Origin: Leucobacter chromiireducens subsp. chromiireducens | Lineage (GTDB): Bacteria > Actinomycetota > Actinomycetes > Actinomycetales > Microbacteriaceae | Direction of reading: 5' to 3' | Length of the DNA: 64,000 bases | Assembly (NCBI RefSeq): GCF_016758255.1 | Contig: NZ_QYAD01000004.1 | Coordinates: forward strand, 1 to 64,000 | Part shown: positions 1 to 8,965 of the stretch, piece after piece | How positions within the stretch are numbered: position 1 is the first letter of the stretch | Layout of the letters: each line of letters begins with the position of its first letter | Notes under the pieces: generated by a model | Seen by the model: only the letters and a program-made list of their open reading frames with translations | Database searches by the model: none | Told to the model about the DNA's origin: nothing | Program-made: the position numbers and the translations under genes

Positions 1-32
1 CCTCGTCGAACGCCGCACAGATGGAGAACGAA

Positions 33-67
33 GTGAGGGTGCATCTTCTGCGAATACGCACCCTCAC
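33..67. other. Inverted repeat downstream of the VirB4-like gene
   Basis: A perfect 10-base stem (GTGAGGGTGC at 33-42 and GCACCCTCAC at 58-67) encloses a 15-base loop. It lies just past the stop of the minus-strand transfer operon gene at 99. It could be a transcription terminator or a processing hairpin, but there is no long T-run after it, so the role is inferred only from position. Confidence 0.45.
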
Positions 68-98
68 ACCCAGTCCAGCGCCCCGTCGACCCGCAACT

Positions 99-1619
99 TC
101 ACGCCGAATCGTCTTCAGGAATCCTGAACTTGCGGGTTTCTCCGGTCATGCGAGCGGTCGTGTCGAACACGTCGAGTTCTGCCGGGTGCATCTGGTGTTG
201 CACCACGAAGCTGCGTTCCTTAATCCGCCAGAGTCCTTGCCCCGTGCCGAGCCCTGGAAGGAGTTTTTGCTCCGTACCGGTCAGCCCGAGCGCGGCCGCG
301 GTGTTCCCGAGCTGGTCAGGTTCTTGCCGGTAGATGATTCGGGTTTCTGCGTTCGCAAGGAGAGAGTTTGCAAGGGCGCGCATTGCGGAGCCGGAATCCC
401 CAACGTTTTCGAGGTCGGAGAGCTTGTGGAAGATGAGCATGTTGGCGATGCCGTAATGCCGTGCCATCCGCCATTGGGCGTCCATCCGTTTCAGTAGTGC
501 TGGGTAGGCCATGAGTCGCCAGGCTTCGTCATAGATCACCCAGCGTTGCCCGCCTGTCGGGTCCAACAGTGCTGATTCCATCCAGGCTGAGGAGCATGTC
601 ATTAGCACTGAGATGAGGGTCGAGTTTTCGGCGACCCGCGACAAATCAAGACTCACCATCGGCAGTGACGGATCAAACCGCACCGTTGAGGGGCCGTCGA
701 AGAGTCCGGCAAGATCACCAGCCACGAGGCGGCGCAAGGCGTGGCCGACGAGCCGGCCATCTTCTGCCAGTCGCCCGTCGGTGTCTGTTGCGTGGTCGGG
801 TGCGAGGACGCGGTCAACCACCATCGGGAGAATCGGTACATCTGCGGAGCGCACCGCATCTTGGAGGGCAAGATCAATGGCGGTGTGTTCAAGCGGTGAC
901 AGTGTCCGGTCCAACACGGTTTCCGCGAGCGCGCCGATGAGTTCTCGCCGGCGCGACGCCACTTGGGATTCCCATTCAGCGTTGGAGAGCCCCGAGGGTC
1001 GGTGCCCTTCATCGAGAGGATTCAAACGGTTCCTCAACCCGTGCCCGAGCACGATGGCTTTCCCGCCGACGGCTTCGGCAACGGCAGTATGTTCCCCTTT
1101 CGGGTCACCCGGCACATATACGCGTCGCCCGAACGGGATCGACCGAGTGTAGAGGCTTTTCGCGAGCGAGGACTTCCCCGAACCGACAATGCCAGCTAGG
1201 ACGATGTTGGGGGCGGTGATGATTCCGCGTGCGTAAAGCGTCCAGGGGTCGTAGACGAATGAGCCGCCAGAGTAGAGATCTTGACCGACGAACACCCCGT
1301 CCGCTCCGAGTCCTCCTTCGGCAAGAAACGGATACGCCCCGGCTAACGTGGCTGAGGTGTCTTGGTGCCTGGGGAGCCGAAACTTTGCAGGGGTCCGTAG
1401 CGCGTCGGCCCGTGCTTCACCTGCCGCGGGTAAGAAGTTCGTGGCGCGACGTTCCGCGCGTTCCGCTTCATATTTGTCCCGTGCAGCGGCCTGTTCCACT
1501 TGGCGCGCATTTCGTTCGATCTGGGTCGCAGCTTTCTTACGAGCCTGTCGATGCTTGCGGCTCTCCCCAGCCGGTGCAATGAGTGCCGCTGTGTGCAGTC
1601 GGCTCGTCTCTTTTGTCAC
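99..1619 (-). CDS. VirB4/TraC-like conjugative transfer ATPase
   Basis: This is the energising ATPase of an actinobacterial type IV secretion system, expected on the cytoplasmic face of the membrane. The 506-residue product starts with a charged, coiled-coil-like segment of about 60 residues. It then has a Walker A motif (GIVGSGKSS, about residue 145), a Walker B/sensor stretch (VIYDEAW, about residue 365) and the C-terminal ATPase region typical of VirB4 proteins. It is shorter than classical VirB4 because the N-terminal part is supplied in this system type by the separate SCO6880-like protein. The GTG start overlaps the stop of the upstream gene by 4 bases (GTGA), so translation is probably coupled. 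It is the last gene of the operon visible here. Confidence 0.85.
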   Translation of the reverse strand: MTKETSRLHTAALIAPAGESRKHRQARKKAATQIERNARQVEQAAARDKYEAERAERRATNFLPAAGEARADALRTPAKFRLPRHQDTSATLAGAYPFLAEGGLGADGVFVGQDLYSGGSFVYDPWTLYARGIITAPNIVLAGIVGSGKSSLAKSLYTRSIPFGRRVYVPGDPKGEHTAVAEAVGGKAIVLGHGLRNRLNPLDEGHRPSGLSNAEWESQVASRRRELIGALAETVLDRTLSPLEHTAIDLALQDAVRSADVPILPMVVDRVLAPDHATDTDGRLAEDGRLVGHALRRLVAGDLAGLFDGPSTVRFDPSLPMVSLDLSRVAENSTLISVLMTCSSAWMESALLDPTGGQRWVIYDEAWRLMAYPALLKRMDAQWRMARHYGIANMLIFHKLSDLENVGDSGSAMRALANSLLANAETRIIYRQEPDQLGNTAAALGLTGTEQKLLPGLGTGQGLWRIKERSFVVQHQMHPAELDVFDTTARMTGETRKFRIPEDDSA

Positions 1620-2392
1620 AGCGACCGCCCCACTCTCGTGGACAGTGGCGCAGGCGCGGGGGCAAACCAGTCGTCCGCATCTTCAATGTCGCGAGCACGA
1701 GAGGCTCGTTGTACTGGTGGCTGCGGAGCCGCTACGCGTTCGGGTTCGGGTTCTGCGGGATGGTGGGCGCGGTGGAGTGAGACGTGGCCGAGGTCGTAGT
1801 TGTAAGTGAGGGTGTAGTCGTCTCGCGTCACGACCCGGTCCAATGCGCCGGTGGGGACTTCGTCGTAGATGTATCCGTTGACCAGTGCTGCTTGGGTGGT
1901 CTCCTCTCCGAAGTCGTATCCAGTAAGTTCCGTGATCACCGCGTCGCTCCCGTCACGGTCGAGAAGGTTGAGTAGCCGGTCGGCTTCATGCCCTTCGAAA
2001 AATACGATGTTCACCCATCGAGGTGCTGCCAGATGTTTCGGGGTTGCGGGTTGCCAGGCGATTCGGCCTGAATGTTGCGAGGCCGCATCGAGACAGGCTT
2101 CTGCCTGCCCGAGCAGGGCTGCAGCTGCCCGAAGTTCTACCGCAGCTAATTGCGCCGCTTGTAGTCCGTCCGCAGCATCACCACGATCAGTGCTTGCTTG
2201 CCCTTCGTGAACCGTGTGAGCGGTTGCGACGTGCCGCATGACTTGTTCGAGCGCACGAACGCCACCCAACAGTTCCCCGGTGACTGGGTATGTGTCGGCG
2301 GGGTTTTCAAACTGTGTGGTGCTGTGTGCCAGCGAGCGCAGTGCTTGATATGCCGTTGCGGCGTCGACAACCGGTGGGTCGGTGGGGGCCAT
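1616..2392 (-). CDS. Hypothetical protein of the conjugation operon
   Basis: I do not recognise a family with certainty. The product is soluble and rich in alanine and acidic residues. Its N-terminal half looks helical, and the second half has a compact motif region around WVNIVFFEGHEADRLLNLLDRDG. I prefer the ATG at 2392 because AAGGA lies 7 bases upstream; a longer frame would overlap the preceding gene. It is wedged between the SCO6880-like gene and the VirB4-like gene, with a 4-base overlap to the latter, so a role in conjugative transfer is likely but unproven. Confidence 0.7.
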   Translation of the reverse strand: MAPTDPPVVDAATAYQALRSLAHSTTQFENPADTYPVTGELLGGVRALEQVMRHVATAHTVHEGQASTDRGDAADGLQAAQLAAVELRAAAALLGQAEACLDAASQHSGRIAWQPATPKHLAAPRWVNIVFFEGHEADRLLNLLDRDGSDAVITELTGYDFGEETTQAALVNGYIYDEVPTGALDRVVTRDDYTLTYNYDLGHVSLHRAHHPAEPEPERVAAPQPPVQRASRARDIEDADDWFAPAPAPLSTRVGRSL

Positions 2393-2418
2393 AATCTTGT
2401 TCCTTCCGGATGGGTGGG

Positions 2419-3888
2419 TTAGACGGTGCGGCACAGTGGGAGTGCTGCAACGGTGAACGCTTGGGCTTGCTGACCAACCAAGCGACGGGTTTCACACGAG
2501 GCCTGGATTGCGGCTTGTTCGATCGCGGCGACGGCGGTGTCGAGCTCGTCCGGAGTGGGGGCGCTCACGGAGATGAGACCGGTGAAACGCAGGACCCCGT
2601 GGCCAGCGGTGAGGTCGGCTTCTTGTTGCAGCACGTCCCCGTATTCTGCGGTCTGTGCTGCGTCTTCGATCTGCCCCATTTTTTGCCGTTGTGCCGAATC
2701 TGAGATCAGCTCGGTCTTCTTTTTTCGGATATCGCGGGCTGCCGCATCCGAGCGGATGGGGGTGCACAGAATCGTGAACGAGCGTTGGATTCCCGTGGAC
2801 AACAGCACGGGTGAGAGGAATCCAGGAAAGACTTGAGATCTGGGCCACTCACTAATCCACAGCACCGCATGATGTGCGGAATCCGACCGCAATGTGTCCC
2901 ACGTTTCAGTCACCGCCACCGGCCCTGCCGTTGCGAGCGAACGACCAATATCGCCGTGCCGTTCAAGAATCGCAGCCGACGCGGGATCGTACGCGGAACG
3001 AAGAATCACTGCGACCTCGGATGGCGACAGCCAGCCGATAATGGCGAGGTCCGCGGCACGCAAGGCCGTGGTGAGGGTAGTCATTTCTTGACGGAGCACC
3101 GCTGCCGCGCCTTTGATGCCGCCCCCGTTAGTGCGAATCTGTTTTGCAGCGGCCCGCATATCGAGGGCGAGACTGATGGTGGTGGCGTGCCGTTCTCCAG
3201 CGGGCCCTGCCCGTTCGATGAGTTCCCGGTACACATTCGACGTCCATGACCCATCGTCGTGACCGCGACTGCGCCACCATTCCAGCAGTCCTGACCCTCC
3301 GTCTGGGAGAGTTCGTTCGAGTACTTGGAGCTGCGCAATCCGCCCCGACCGGCACATGGTCGCGAGCACGCGCGCCCACGTTGATACGCGGCGATCCTGT
3401 TCCCCCGGATCAAGCAGCACGAATGCAGGATGGCTGACTCCGACGATTGCGGTCAGTGTGTGCGCGTACGGATCATGGATCATCGCGGCACTTGATTCTG
3501 GATCGTGCCATTCACGCAACGCCGTTGCGTCTCCCGGGAGCGCGAGTGTGCCTGCCGGACGTGGCTTCACAATTTTGCGGCGATACGTCCGCTGTCTTGC
3601 GACGGTTCGTGCAAACCATCGGGTCGTGACTGGCACCCATTCCACCAGTTTTCTGCTTCCTACGGGTACCCAGGCGAGCGTCGCACTGAGTACCCAAATG
3701 GGGGCGGTCCATGCGAGCAGCATCCCGCCGCCCGCATACAGTGCGCCCACGATGGAGAACACGCCGATGGAGAGCACGATGAGTTGTGGGAGCGAGAGCC
3801 CGAGCATGATGCCGCGTCGGGTGAGGCGAGAAAACTGGACTGGTCGAAGTTCAAACTCTGCTGCTCGTGCGGCTTGGTGATTCGACAT
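2419..3888 (-). CDS. SCO6880-type conjugation protein
   Basis: The protein has 489 residues with two membrane segments near the N-terminus (about residues 25-75), followed by a large soluble domain. This matches the SCO6880 family, found beside VirB4-like ATPases in conjugative elements of Streptomyces and Micrococcales and thought to combine a VirB3/PrgI-like anchor with the N-terminal part of VirB4. No intact Walker A motif is visible, as expected for that family. It sits between the TrbL-like channel gene and a hypothetical gene in one minus-strand operon. Start is ATG at 3888. Confidence 0.8.
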   Translation of the reverse strand: MSNHQAARAAEFELRPVQFSRLTRRGIMLGLSLPQLIVLSIGVFSIVGALYAGGGMLLAWTAPIWVLSATLAWVPVGSRKLVEWVPVTTRWFARTVARQRTYRRKIVKPRPAGTLALPGDATALREWHDPESSAAMIHDPYAHTLTAIVGVSHPAFVLLDPGEQDRRVSTWARVLATMCRSGRIAQLQVLERTLPDGGSGLLEWWRSRGHDDGSWTSNVYRELIERAGPAGERHATTISLALDMRAAAKQIRTNGGGIKGAAAVLRQEMTTLTTALRAADLAIIGWLSPSEVAVILRSAYDPASAAILERHGDIGRSLATAGPVAVTETWDTLRSDSAHHAVLWISEWPRSQVFPGFLSPVLLSTGIQRSFTILCTPIRSDAAARDIRKKKTELISDSAQRQKMGQIEDAAQTAEYGDVLQQEADLTAGHGVLRFTGLISVSAPTPDELDTAVAAIEQAAIQASCETRRLVGQQAQAFTVAALPLCRTV

Positions 3889-3894
3889 GGACTA

Positions 3895-5250
3895 CTACTT
3901 TCCTGTGGCAGGTGGAGCGGACGGTGCCGGAGGAACCGGTGGGGCGGCAGGCGGGGGGCTTGATGGCGCTGGTGTGGGCGATGCGGTGGGGGTCGGAGTA
4001 GAAGGGGGTGTGGTCTGCTCTGCACCAGCGGCATGTCCTTCCGCGACTCCGCCAATTGCGCCACCCAGTTTTGGTCCCGCGGTCGCGGTTTCTTTGACTA
4101 CTTGTGCACCAATCACCGCGGCTGCCGCAGGTCCTGCCGCAGCCGCCCCAGCACTCGCACCGGCTCCTGCACCTGACCCGGCTCCGCCTGCCCCTGCACT
4201 TCCCGCCACAGCCGTACCCCCAGAAGAGCCTGAACCGCCAGCAGCAGATGAGCCACTCGCTGAGCCTCCGGATTTACCGCCGCCGTCGAGCACCTTCATA
4301 GCACTGTCGCTCTTGGGCGCAGAGGCCACCGGGACTGGCCGGTTCAGCGCAGATTTGGCTTCCTGTTCGGAACTCATCGCGTGGTACATGTCAAAGCCCA
4401 CAAACGCCAAGAACTTGTAGGTGAGATATGGGGCGAACGCGGCAATGAACATCAGCACCACTCCCGAGATTGGGTCACCGATGGACGCGAGATCCAGTTC
4501 AATCGGGGCGGCCACCTGTGTAAACGCGACGAGGAAGATCACCACGAGAACGAGTTTTGACAAGATCAACGCGATCACGAAGGTGGCCCACTTTCCAAAC
4601 CAGCCCTTGGTGACATCCCATGACGCTCCGGCGAGTGCGATGGGTGCAAACACGATGGCGACTAACAGCAAGGCTTTACGGATCAGGAGTGAGAACCAGA
4701 CGATTGCGGCAGCGCTGATGGCGAGGCCGGCGAGGAAAATGGTGATGATCGCCCCGACCCCTGGAGCGGCGATCTGGATGCCGGCGAACCCTGCGGCAAG
4801 CAGCGTGATGCGGTCACCAATGGACTCCATCGTGTTCCCGGTCGCCTGCACGATCCCGACCGCGAGTTGATCCGTGATCTCTAGGAGCAGCCCGGTGAGG
4901 GTGATCGCGAGAAAGGCACCCAGCACACTTTTTGCAGCCCCGAGCGCCGCACGAGTGAGCGCGGTGGGGTCTCGGTGTACGAGTCCGGTGATGAGTTGCA
5001 GGCAGAAGAAGATCAAGACGAAGAACACGGCCACTCCGAAGAGGATGTTGTACACGCTGATGTAGCCGGGGTCGGTGACGTCCACGAGCGTGGTGGAATC
5101 GAACACGGACCAGACGGCTTCAAAGAGCCAAGCAGCCGCGCCACCCATCGCTTGGGCGAGCCAATCAAATGGGGCAGCCACCAGGGTCGCAGCGCCTTGT
5201 CCGACGGTTTCGCAGACCTGGGCGATAACGGGTACGTCGCAGACACTCAC
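3895..5250 (-). CDS. TrbL/VirB6-like polytopic transfer protein
   Basis: This is the inner-membrane channel component of the transfer apparatus. The 451-residue protein has about five to six hydrophobic segments between residues 55 and 300. A long low-complexity tail rich in Ala, Gly, Ser and Pro runs from about residue 320 to the end, which is usual for actinobacterial TrbL-like proteins. The GTG start at 5250 is supported by GGAGAA 5 bases upstream. Its position between two pilin-like small proteins and the SCO6880-like gene fits a VirB6 role. Confidence 0.8.
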   Translation of the reverse strand: MSVCDVPVIAQVCETVGQGAATLVAAPFDWLAQAMGGAAAWLFEAVWSVFDSTTLVDVTDPGYISVYNILFGVAVFFVLIFFCLQLITGLVHRDPTALTRAALGAAKSVLGAFLAITLTGLLLEITDQLAVGIVQATGNTMESIGDRITLLAAGFAGIQIAAPGVGAIITIFLAGLAISAAAIVWFSLLIRKALLLVAIVFAPIALAGASWDVTKGWFGKWATFVIALILSKLVLVVIFLVAFTQVAAPIELDLASIGDPISGVVLMFIAAFAPYLTYKFLAFVGFDMYHAMSSEQEAKSALNRPVPVASAPKSDSAMKVLDGGGKSGGSASGSSAAGGSGSSGGTAVAGSAGAGGAGSGAGAGASAGAAAAGPAAAAVIGAQVVKETATAGPKLGGAIGGVAEGHAAGAEQTTPPSTPTPTASPTPAPSSPPPAAPPVPPAPSAPPATGK

Positions 5251-5283
5251 CGGGTTCTCCTTCCTCTTCGGTTTGATTGACGG

Positions 5284-5553
5284 TTAGACGGCTTGGCCGA
5301 CGCCCCAGAAGAAGTTGATGAGCGTGACTGATGCGCCACAGATCACCGCTGCACCGCAGGAAATGAGCACGCCGATCTTGCCGCGGCCCGCGAGATGCGG
5401 GTTTGAACTATTCGCCCCGAATCCCCACACGATTGCGGAGATGATGAGCGCGAGGACGGAGAGGATTAATCCCACAGTCATGACGGCACCGACGATGATG
5501 CGCAGCTGTTCGATGCCGGGAAGACCGGTTCCATTGGGGGCAATGTCGATCAC
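5284..5553 (-). CDS. Small two-helix membrane protein, pilin-like (DUF6112 type)
   Basis: An 89-residue protein with two hydrophobic helices (about residues 18-45 and 62-85) separated by a short polar loop. This layout is shared by VirB2/TrbC-type pilins and by the DUF6112 proteins of actinobacterial conjugative elements. The GTG start is preceded by GGAG at 7 bases. A second protein of the same design is encoded just upstream (5685-5951), suggesting a duplicated pair. Confidence 0.75.
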   Translation of the reverse strand: MIDIAPNGTGLPGIEQLRIIVGAVMTVGLILSVLALIISAIVWGFGANSSNPHLAGRGKIGVLISCGAAVICGASVTLINFFWGVGQAV

Positions 5554-5684
5554 GATGAGACTCCTTCACTTGAGCCCTCCGAGATAGCGGGCTTTCCAGC
5601 GAGGTGCACCACCCGCCACCACGGATACAAGCAAGGAACGCGCATCAACGCGGTTCTTTGCACCGCTCCGGAAAGTGGGGCAGG

Positions 5685-5951
5685 TTACAGCTGGTCGCCG
5701 ATACCGATGAGGAAGTTCACCCAAGCAACCCCGGCACCGGCTAAAGCTGCGGCACCGATCCCGACGAAAACTCCGATGCGGGCTTTGGTGGCGGCCTGAT
5801 AGTTACCGGTGCTTGCTGCGATGGCCCAGATGATGGCTGAGACGATCAGCATCAGCACGGCGGCGATGAGAACGAACATGAGGAGCGCACCAATGATGGC
5901 GCGAAGGTCATTCGCAGCGCCCACTCCGCCAAAGTCAGGAAACACGTTCAT
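5685..5951 (-). CDS. Small two-helix membrane protein, pilin-like (DUF6112 type)
   Basis: An 88-residue protein built like its downstream neighbour: a short polar N-terminus, a hydrophobic helix (about 18-45), a basic loop containing KARIG, and a second helix to the C-terminus. The ATG overlaps the stop of the cell-wall hydrolase gene by 4 bases (ATGA), indicating coupled translation. It is probably a subunit of the transfer channel or pilus; the two copies may be paralogues with different partners. Confidence 0.75.
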   Translation of the reverse strand: MNVFPDFGGVGAANDLRAIIGALLMFVLIAAVLMLIVSAIIWAIAASTGNYQAATKARIGVFVGIGAAALAGAGVAWVNFLIGIGDQL

Positions 5952-7126
5952 TTGCGTCCTCCCAAGGTGCAGCTTGCGCGACTTGTTTTACTCTCCGTGA
6001 GGCCTTCCGCCCCTTGGTCGGCGAGCCACTGCTCGGAATCAATCGCCGGTTGTCCTTGCCCGCCTGGCCGGATTTCCAGATGCAGATGCGCGCCGGTGGA
6101 TTTCCCTGATGACCCCACATCACCGATATGTTGACCGGCGGTGACAGTCATGCCTTCGGTGACATGGATGCCGTGTTCCCACATATGTGCGTAGTACGAC
6201 GCGACCCGTTCACCTTTGACCGTGTGCTCGATAATGATGAGTCCACCCCAGGTGCCGGTGTAGCCGGCGTGCACGATGACTCCGTCAGCGACCGAGAAAA
6301 TCTGGGTGCCGTCAGCGGCTCCATAGTCGGTGCCAAAGTGGTAGTCCGGTTCGAATGTGATCGGGTCGGTTCTGGAACCAAAACCACCAGTTTTCACCCA
6401 CGAACCATCTGGGAGCGGGAATACGACCCGGGTCGTTTCTGGCACGGACGAGTCTCCGCGACCTCCGGTGCCCGCAGGTTTCGTGAGGGCGGTCAGGATC
6501 GTTTCTGCGACGGGTTGAAAGTTTTGGTAGCGGTCCGGATAGGCGGACACCTCGACGGCTTGGGCGGCGGCTCCCGGGTCGAGTTGCTGCCAGCCCGAAA
6601 TGTCTAGGAGTCCGCGAGGCGATGGATAGTTCGGCCCCGAAGGCCCACCGTAAAATGCTTGAGCCTGATAGTTCGGGTTCATGAGATCGTGAACGGTGCC
6701 CCAACCGGCGGTGGGACGCATTTGGAAGAGGCCGAGGGAGTCATGATCTGATCCGTTGCCGTCATTGGGGTAATCGCCGGATTCTGGGTAGTTGCCCGTG
6801 TTCGCGAGCATCCGGAGATCCGATTCGGTGAGTGCCGCCATGAGTGCGATCACAACCCCTGGCCGCCCCACCCCAGTGGTCTGCCCGCCGACGGTGATGA
6901 TCGTGGCCGCATGAGTGAGTTGTTTCCGGTTCAGCGTGACCGTTTCGCCGTTCTTGGTAGTTGCGTTGAGAGACTCTGGGATCGGCCCAACCGTGAGCGA
7001 GCCCGGAGTGCAGGCGGTCGTCGCGGGGCCTGCGAGTGCCGCGACCGAGACGACGGTAATCGTCGGCCCAAAGAACAGACCGAGGAGTGCGAGCGCGACC
7101 AGTACGTTACGAAACACCGTCATCAC
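5948..7126 (-). CDS. Bifunctional cell-wall hydrolase: lysozyme-like plus M23 peptidase
   Basis: This enzyme probably opens the peptidoglycan for the conjugation channel. It has an N-terminal membrane/signal segment (residues 5-33) and a transglycosylase-like domain (about 75-200; ESDLRML and DSLGLFQMRP supply the usual Glu and GLFQ signature). A C-terminal LytM/M23 metallopeptidase domain (about 245-365) carries the zinc-site motifs HFGTDYG and HLHLE. The length, 392 residues, fits VirB1-like hydrolases of Gram-positive systems. Either the GTG at 7126 or the ATG at 7123 could start it; both overlap the preceding stop. Confidence 0.88.
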   Translation of the reverse strand: MMTVFRNVLVALALLGLFFGPTITVVSVAALAGPATTACTPGSLTVGPIPESLNATTKNGETVTLNRKQLTHAATIITVGGQTTGVGRPGVVIALMAALTESDLRMLANTGNYPESGDYPNDGNGSDHDSLGLFQMRPTAGWGTVHDLMNPNYQAQAFYGGPSGPNYPSPRGLLDISGWQQLDPGAAAQAVEVSAYPDRYQNFQPVAETILTALTKPAGTGGRGDSSVPETTRVVFPLPDGSWVKTGGFGSRTDPITFEPDYHFGTDYGAADGTQIFSVADGVIVHAGYTGTWGGLIIIEHTVKGERVASYYAHMWEHGIHVTEGMTVTAGQHIGDVGSSGKSTGAHLHLEIRPGGQGQPAIDSEQWLADQGAEGLTESKTSRASCTLGGRK

Positions 7127-7824
7127 CGCAATGGAGTATCAAGCTGTGAGAGCCGCAGCAGTTCACATGATCCGTCAGTGTCTTCGTCAGTTTCGTCGTC
7201 AGATCGGGATTCGCCGCACACCAGGAACACAGTGAAGGTGACTGGTCGTTCGGTTTCGATGGGTTCGGTGCTCCACGTTCCTGCACGATGCCGAGTGCCA
7301 GTAATGGTGTACGCCGTCATCCCGGGAAGGATCTGTCCGGGCGCAGCCTGCTGCACCGCCGTCTCCCACGCTGCTGGAACTTCGATGTCAGTAACGGTGA
7401 TCCACTGCTGGGTCTGATGGGTCCGAAGCTGTGTCCAAGCTGCCGGCGTGGGGAGGTAAGCGCGCACATCACTCGCCGCAGCATCCGCTTCCAAACCCGC
7501 GGTCGCATCGGCAAGGGGCTGTGCATAGTCAGCCGGGGTGTAGCCGCTCGTCGTGTCCCAAGTAAAGAGGGCTTCGATGATGGCGAGCGCCGTTGCTTGG
7601 GGATCACTACTCGTGGGCACCGATTGCGGTCCGTACTCCTGAACGGCACCTGGAGTGGGACCTGGTGTTGAGGTGTGCGGTTTCTGAGTGACCGGGGGCT
7701 CACCGGTGTTGTTTGGTCCGGTGAAGAGTCCGTAAAGGCCGATGCCGATGAGAGCAAGAAGGATCAGGCCACCCGAGATAGCGGCGATGAGGGCGGCGCG
7801 GTGGCGACGATCTGTGTGGTCCAT
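7123..7824 (-). CDS. VirB8/TcpC-like membrane-anchored transfer protein
   Basis: The protein has a short cytoplasmic N-terminus, one membrane helix (about residues 12-36), a Pro/Thr-rich linker and an extracytoplasmic alpha/beta domain of roughly 150 residues. That is the layout of VirB8/TcpC proteins, although sequence similarity alone does not prove it. The ATG at 7824 is chosen because AAGGA stands 9-10 bases upstream; an upstream in-frame start at 7869 lacks this. The acidic tail precedes a stop that overlaps the hydrolase start. Confidence 0.65.
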   Translation of the reverse strand: MDHTDRRHRAALIAAISGGLILLALIGIGLYGLFTGPNNTGEPPVTQKPHTSTPGPTPGAVQEYGPQSVPTSSDPQATALAIIEALFTWDTTSGYTPADYAQPLADATAGLEADAAASDVRAYLPTPAAWTQLRTHQTQQWITVTDIEVPAAWETAVQQAAPGQILPGMTAYTITGTRHRAGTWSTEPIETERPVTFTVFLVCGESRSDDETDEDTDGSCELLRLSQLDTPLR

Positions 7825-7894
7825 CCTGGGTGTCCTTCCATGCAAAATGTGGTCGCATGGAAGGTGCACATCTGAACCCTGGAATCTGGGCAGG

Positions 7895-8965
7895 CTAAGC
7901 GATTTCGCGGCGCTGGACGCGGGCGGCGCGAGCGGTGGCAGCGAATTCGTTGCTTACCGCCAGGGTCCGTTCGAACTGTTCCCACTGCTCTGTAGTGAGT
8001 TCTGAACCAATCACAATCGGGTCGTACCGATCAACCCAATTTGCAAGGTCGTTCCAGAGATAGACAAAGGACCGTGTGGGAAGGATCGTCTGGACGGACG
8101 GCGCAACCGGGCGCAAGACTTGTTCAATCCGTTTGTCTGAACGTCGCTTGGTAGTGCTCTTGGCACGTTCGAGTGCTTGCAGTGCTAACTGCTCAAGGTC
8201 AGCGGCACGAGCGGTGTGTTCAAGTTCCCGCACTCGTGCAGCACCGGAGGCGGCAGTTTCCCGAACTCCGCCAGGCTGCGCCGGGTCACTGGCAAGAGCA
8301 TCAAGTTGAGACAGAGATTGTGCCGCATGAATGCGCTGCTGAGCGCCGGTGATCGATCCACCTTCATCAATTCCATCAAGCTCTGCTCGCGCACGGGCGC
8401 GCACATCGTCGGGCTGTGCTTCGTCGTTCGCGCATGTTTGGAGTTCATTGATGCGTTCCAAGGACGTGTACGCGTTGCGGCCAGTTACCAGGAGCGCGGC
8501 CTGCTTTCGGGTATCGCCAGCAGACGGTGCCGCCACGGTGGCGGCACCGTCTGACCTGGGGTTTTCTTCCAACGAGGTGAACCGTGAGGCTTCCTGGCGG
8601 CGTGCGGCATCCTCCGCAATCACCACTTTTACCTCGGCGTAGAGAGTTGCTTCCTCGGTACGGGTGAGGGGCTTGTGCAACAGGTTGTCGTCTTGTTCGG
8701 CGAGGAGTTGCCCAAGTCTCGTAGAGAGCCCGGAGCGGACCCAGACGTTGACCGTCTTCCACCCGATCCGGCGTATCGCGGCGAGGCGGCGGGCACCGCA
8801 GATCAGCATCCCGTCTGGGGCGATCGTGATCGGTTGCAACAGGCCGTCACCTGCAATCGACTCTATGAGCGCATCCAGATCGCCCAGGTCTTGACGATGA
8901 CGGTTGCCTGTCCAGATCGACTCGACTGCACGTTCGAGTTCGATGTGCCCGGTCTTGGCGCTCAT
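7895..8965 (-). CDS. ParB-like partition/nuclease-fold protein
   Basis: The N-terminal 110 residues match the ParB/Spo0J/Srx fold: LDALIESIAGDGLLQPITI followed by LICGARRLAAIRRIGW, the box I and II-like motifs. The central part is helical and should contain the DNA-binding region. No parA is seen in this window, so this may act as a transcriptional or transfer regulator rather than a full partition system. The ATG overlaps the previous stop by 4 bases. A 15-base-arm palindrome lies inside the gene at 8521-8553. Confidence 0.8.
   Translation of the reverse strand: MSAKTGHIELERAVESIWTGNRHRQDLGDLDALIESIAGDGLLQPITIAPDGMLICGARRLAAIRRIGWKTVNVWVRSGLSTRLGQLLAEQDDNLLHKPLTRTEEATLYAEVKVVIAEDAARRQEASRFTSLEENPRSDGAATVAAPSAGDTRKQAALLVTGRNAYTSLERINELQTCANDEAQPDDVRARARAELDGIDEGGSITGAQQRIHAAQSLSQLDALASDPAQPGGVRETAASGAARVRELEHTARAADLEQLALQALERAKSTTKRRSDKRIEQVLRPVAPSVQTILPTRSFVYLWNDLANWVDRYDPIVIGSELTTEQWEQFERTLAVSNEFAATARAARVQRREIA
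8521..8553. repeat. Perfect 15-base inverted repeat inside the ParB-like gene
   Basis: The arms CAGACGGTGCCGCCA (8521-8535) and TGGCGGCACCGTCTG (8539-8553) are exactly complementary around a 3-base centre. It encodes an Ala/Asp/Gly-rich stretch between the nuclease-fold domain and the helical region. It differs from the bacterial parS consensus. It may be a protein-binding site or an RNA hairpin in the operon transcript. Confidence 0.6.

Noticed and set aside
8521-8553. parS site
   Set aside because: The palindrome differs from the TGTTTCACGTGAAACA-type consensus, so I describe it only as an inverted repeat.
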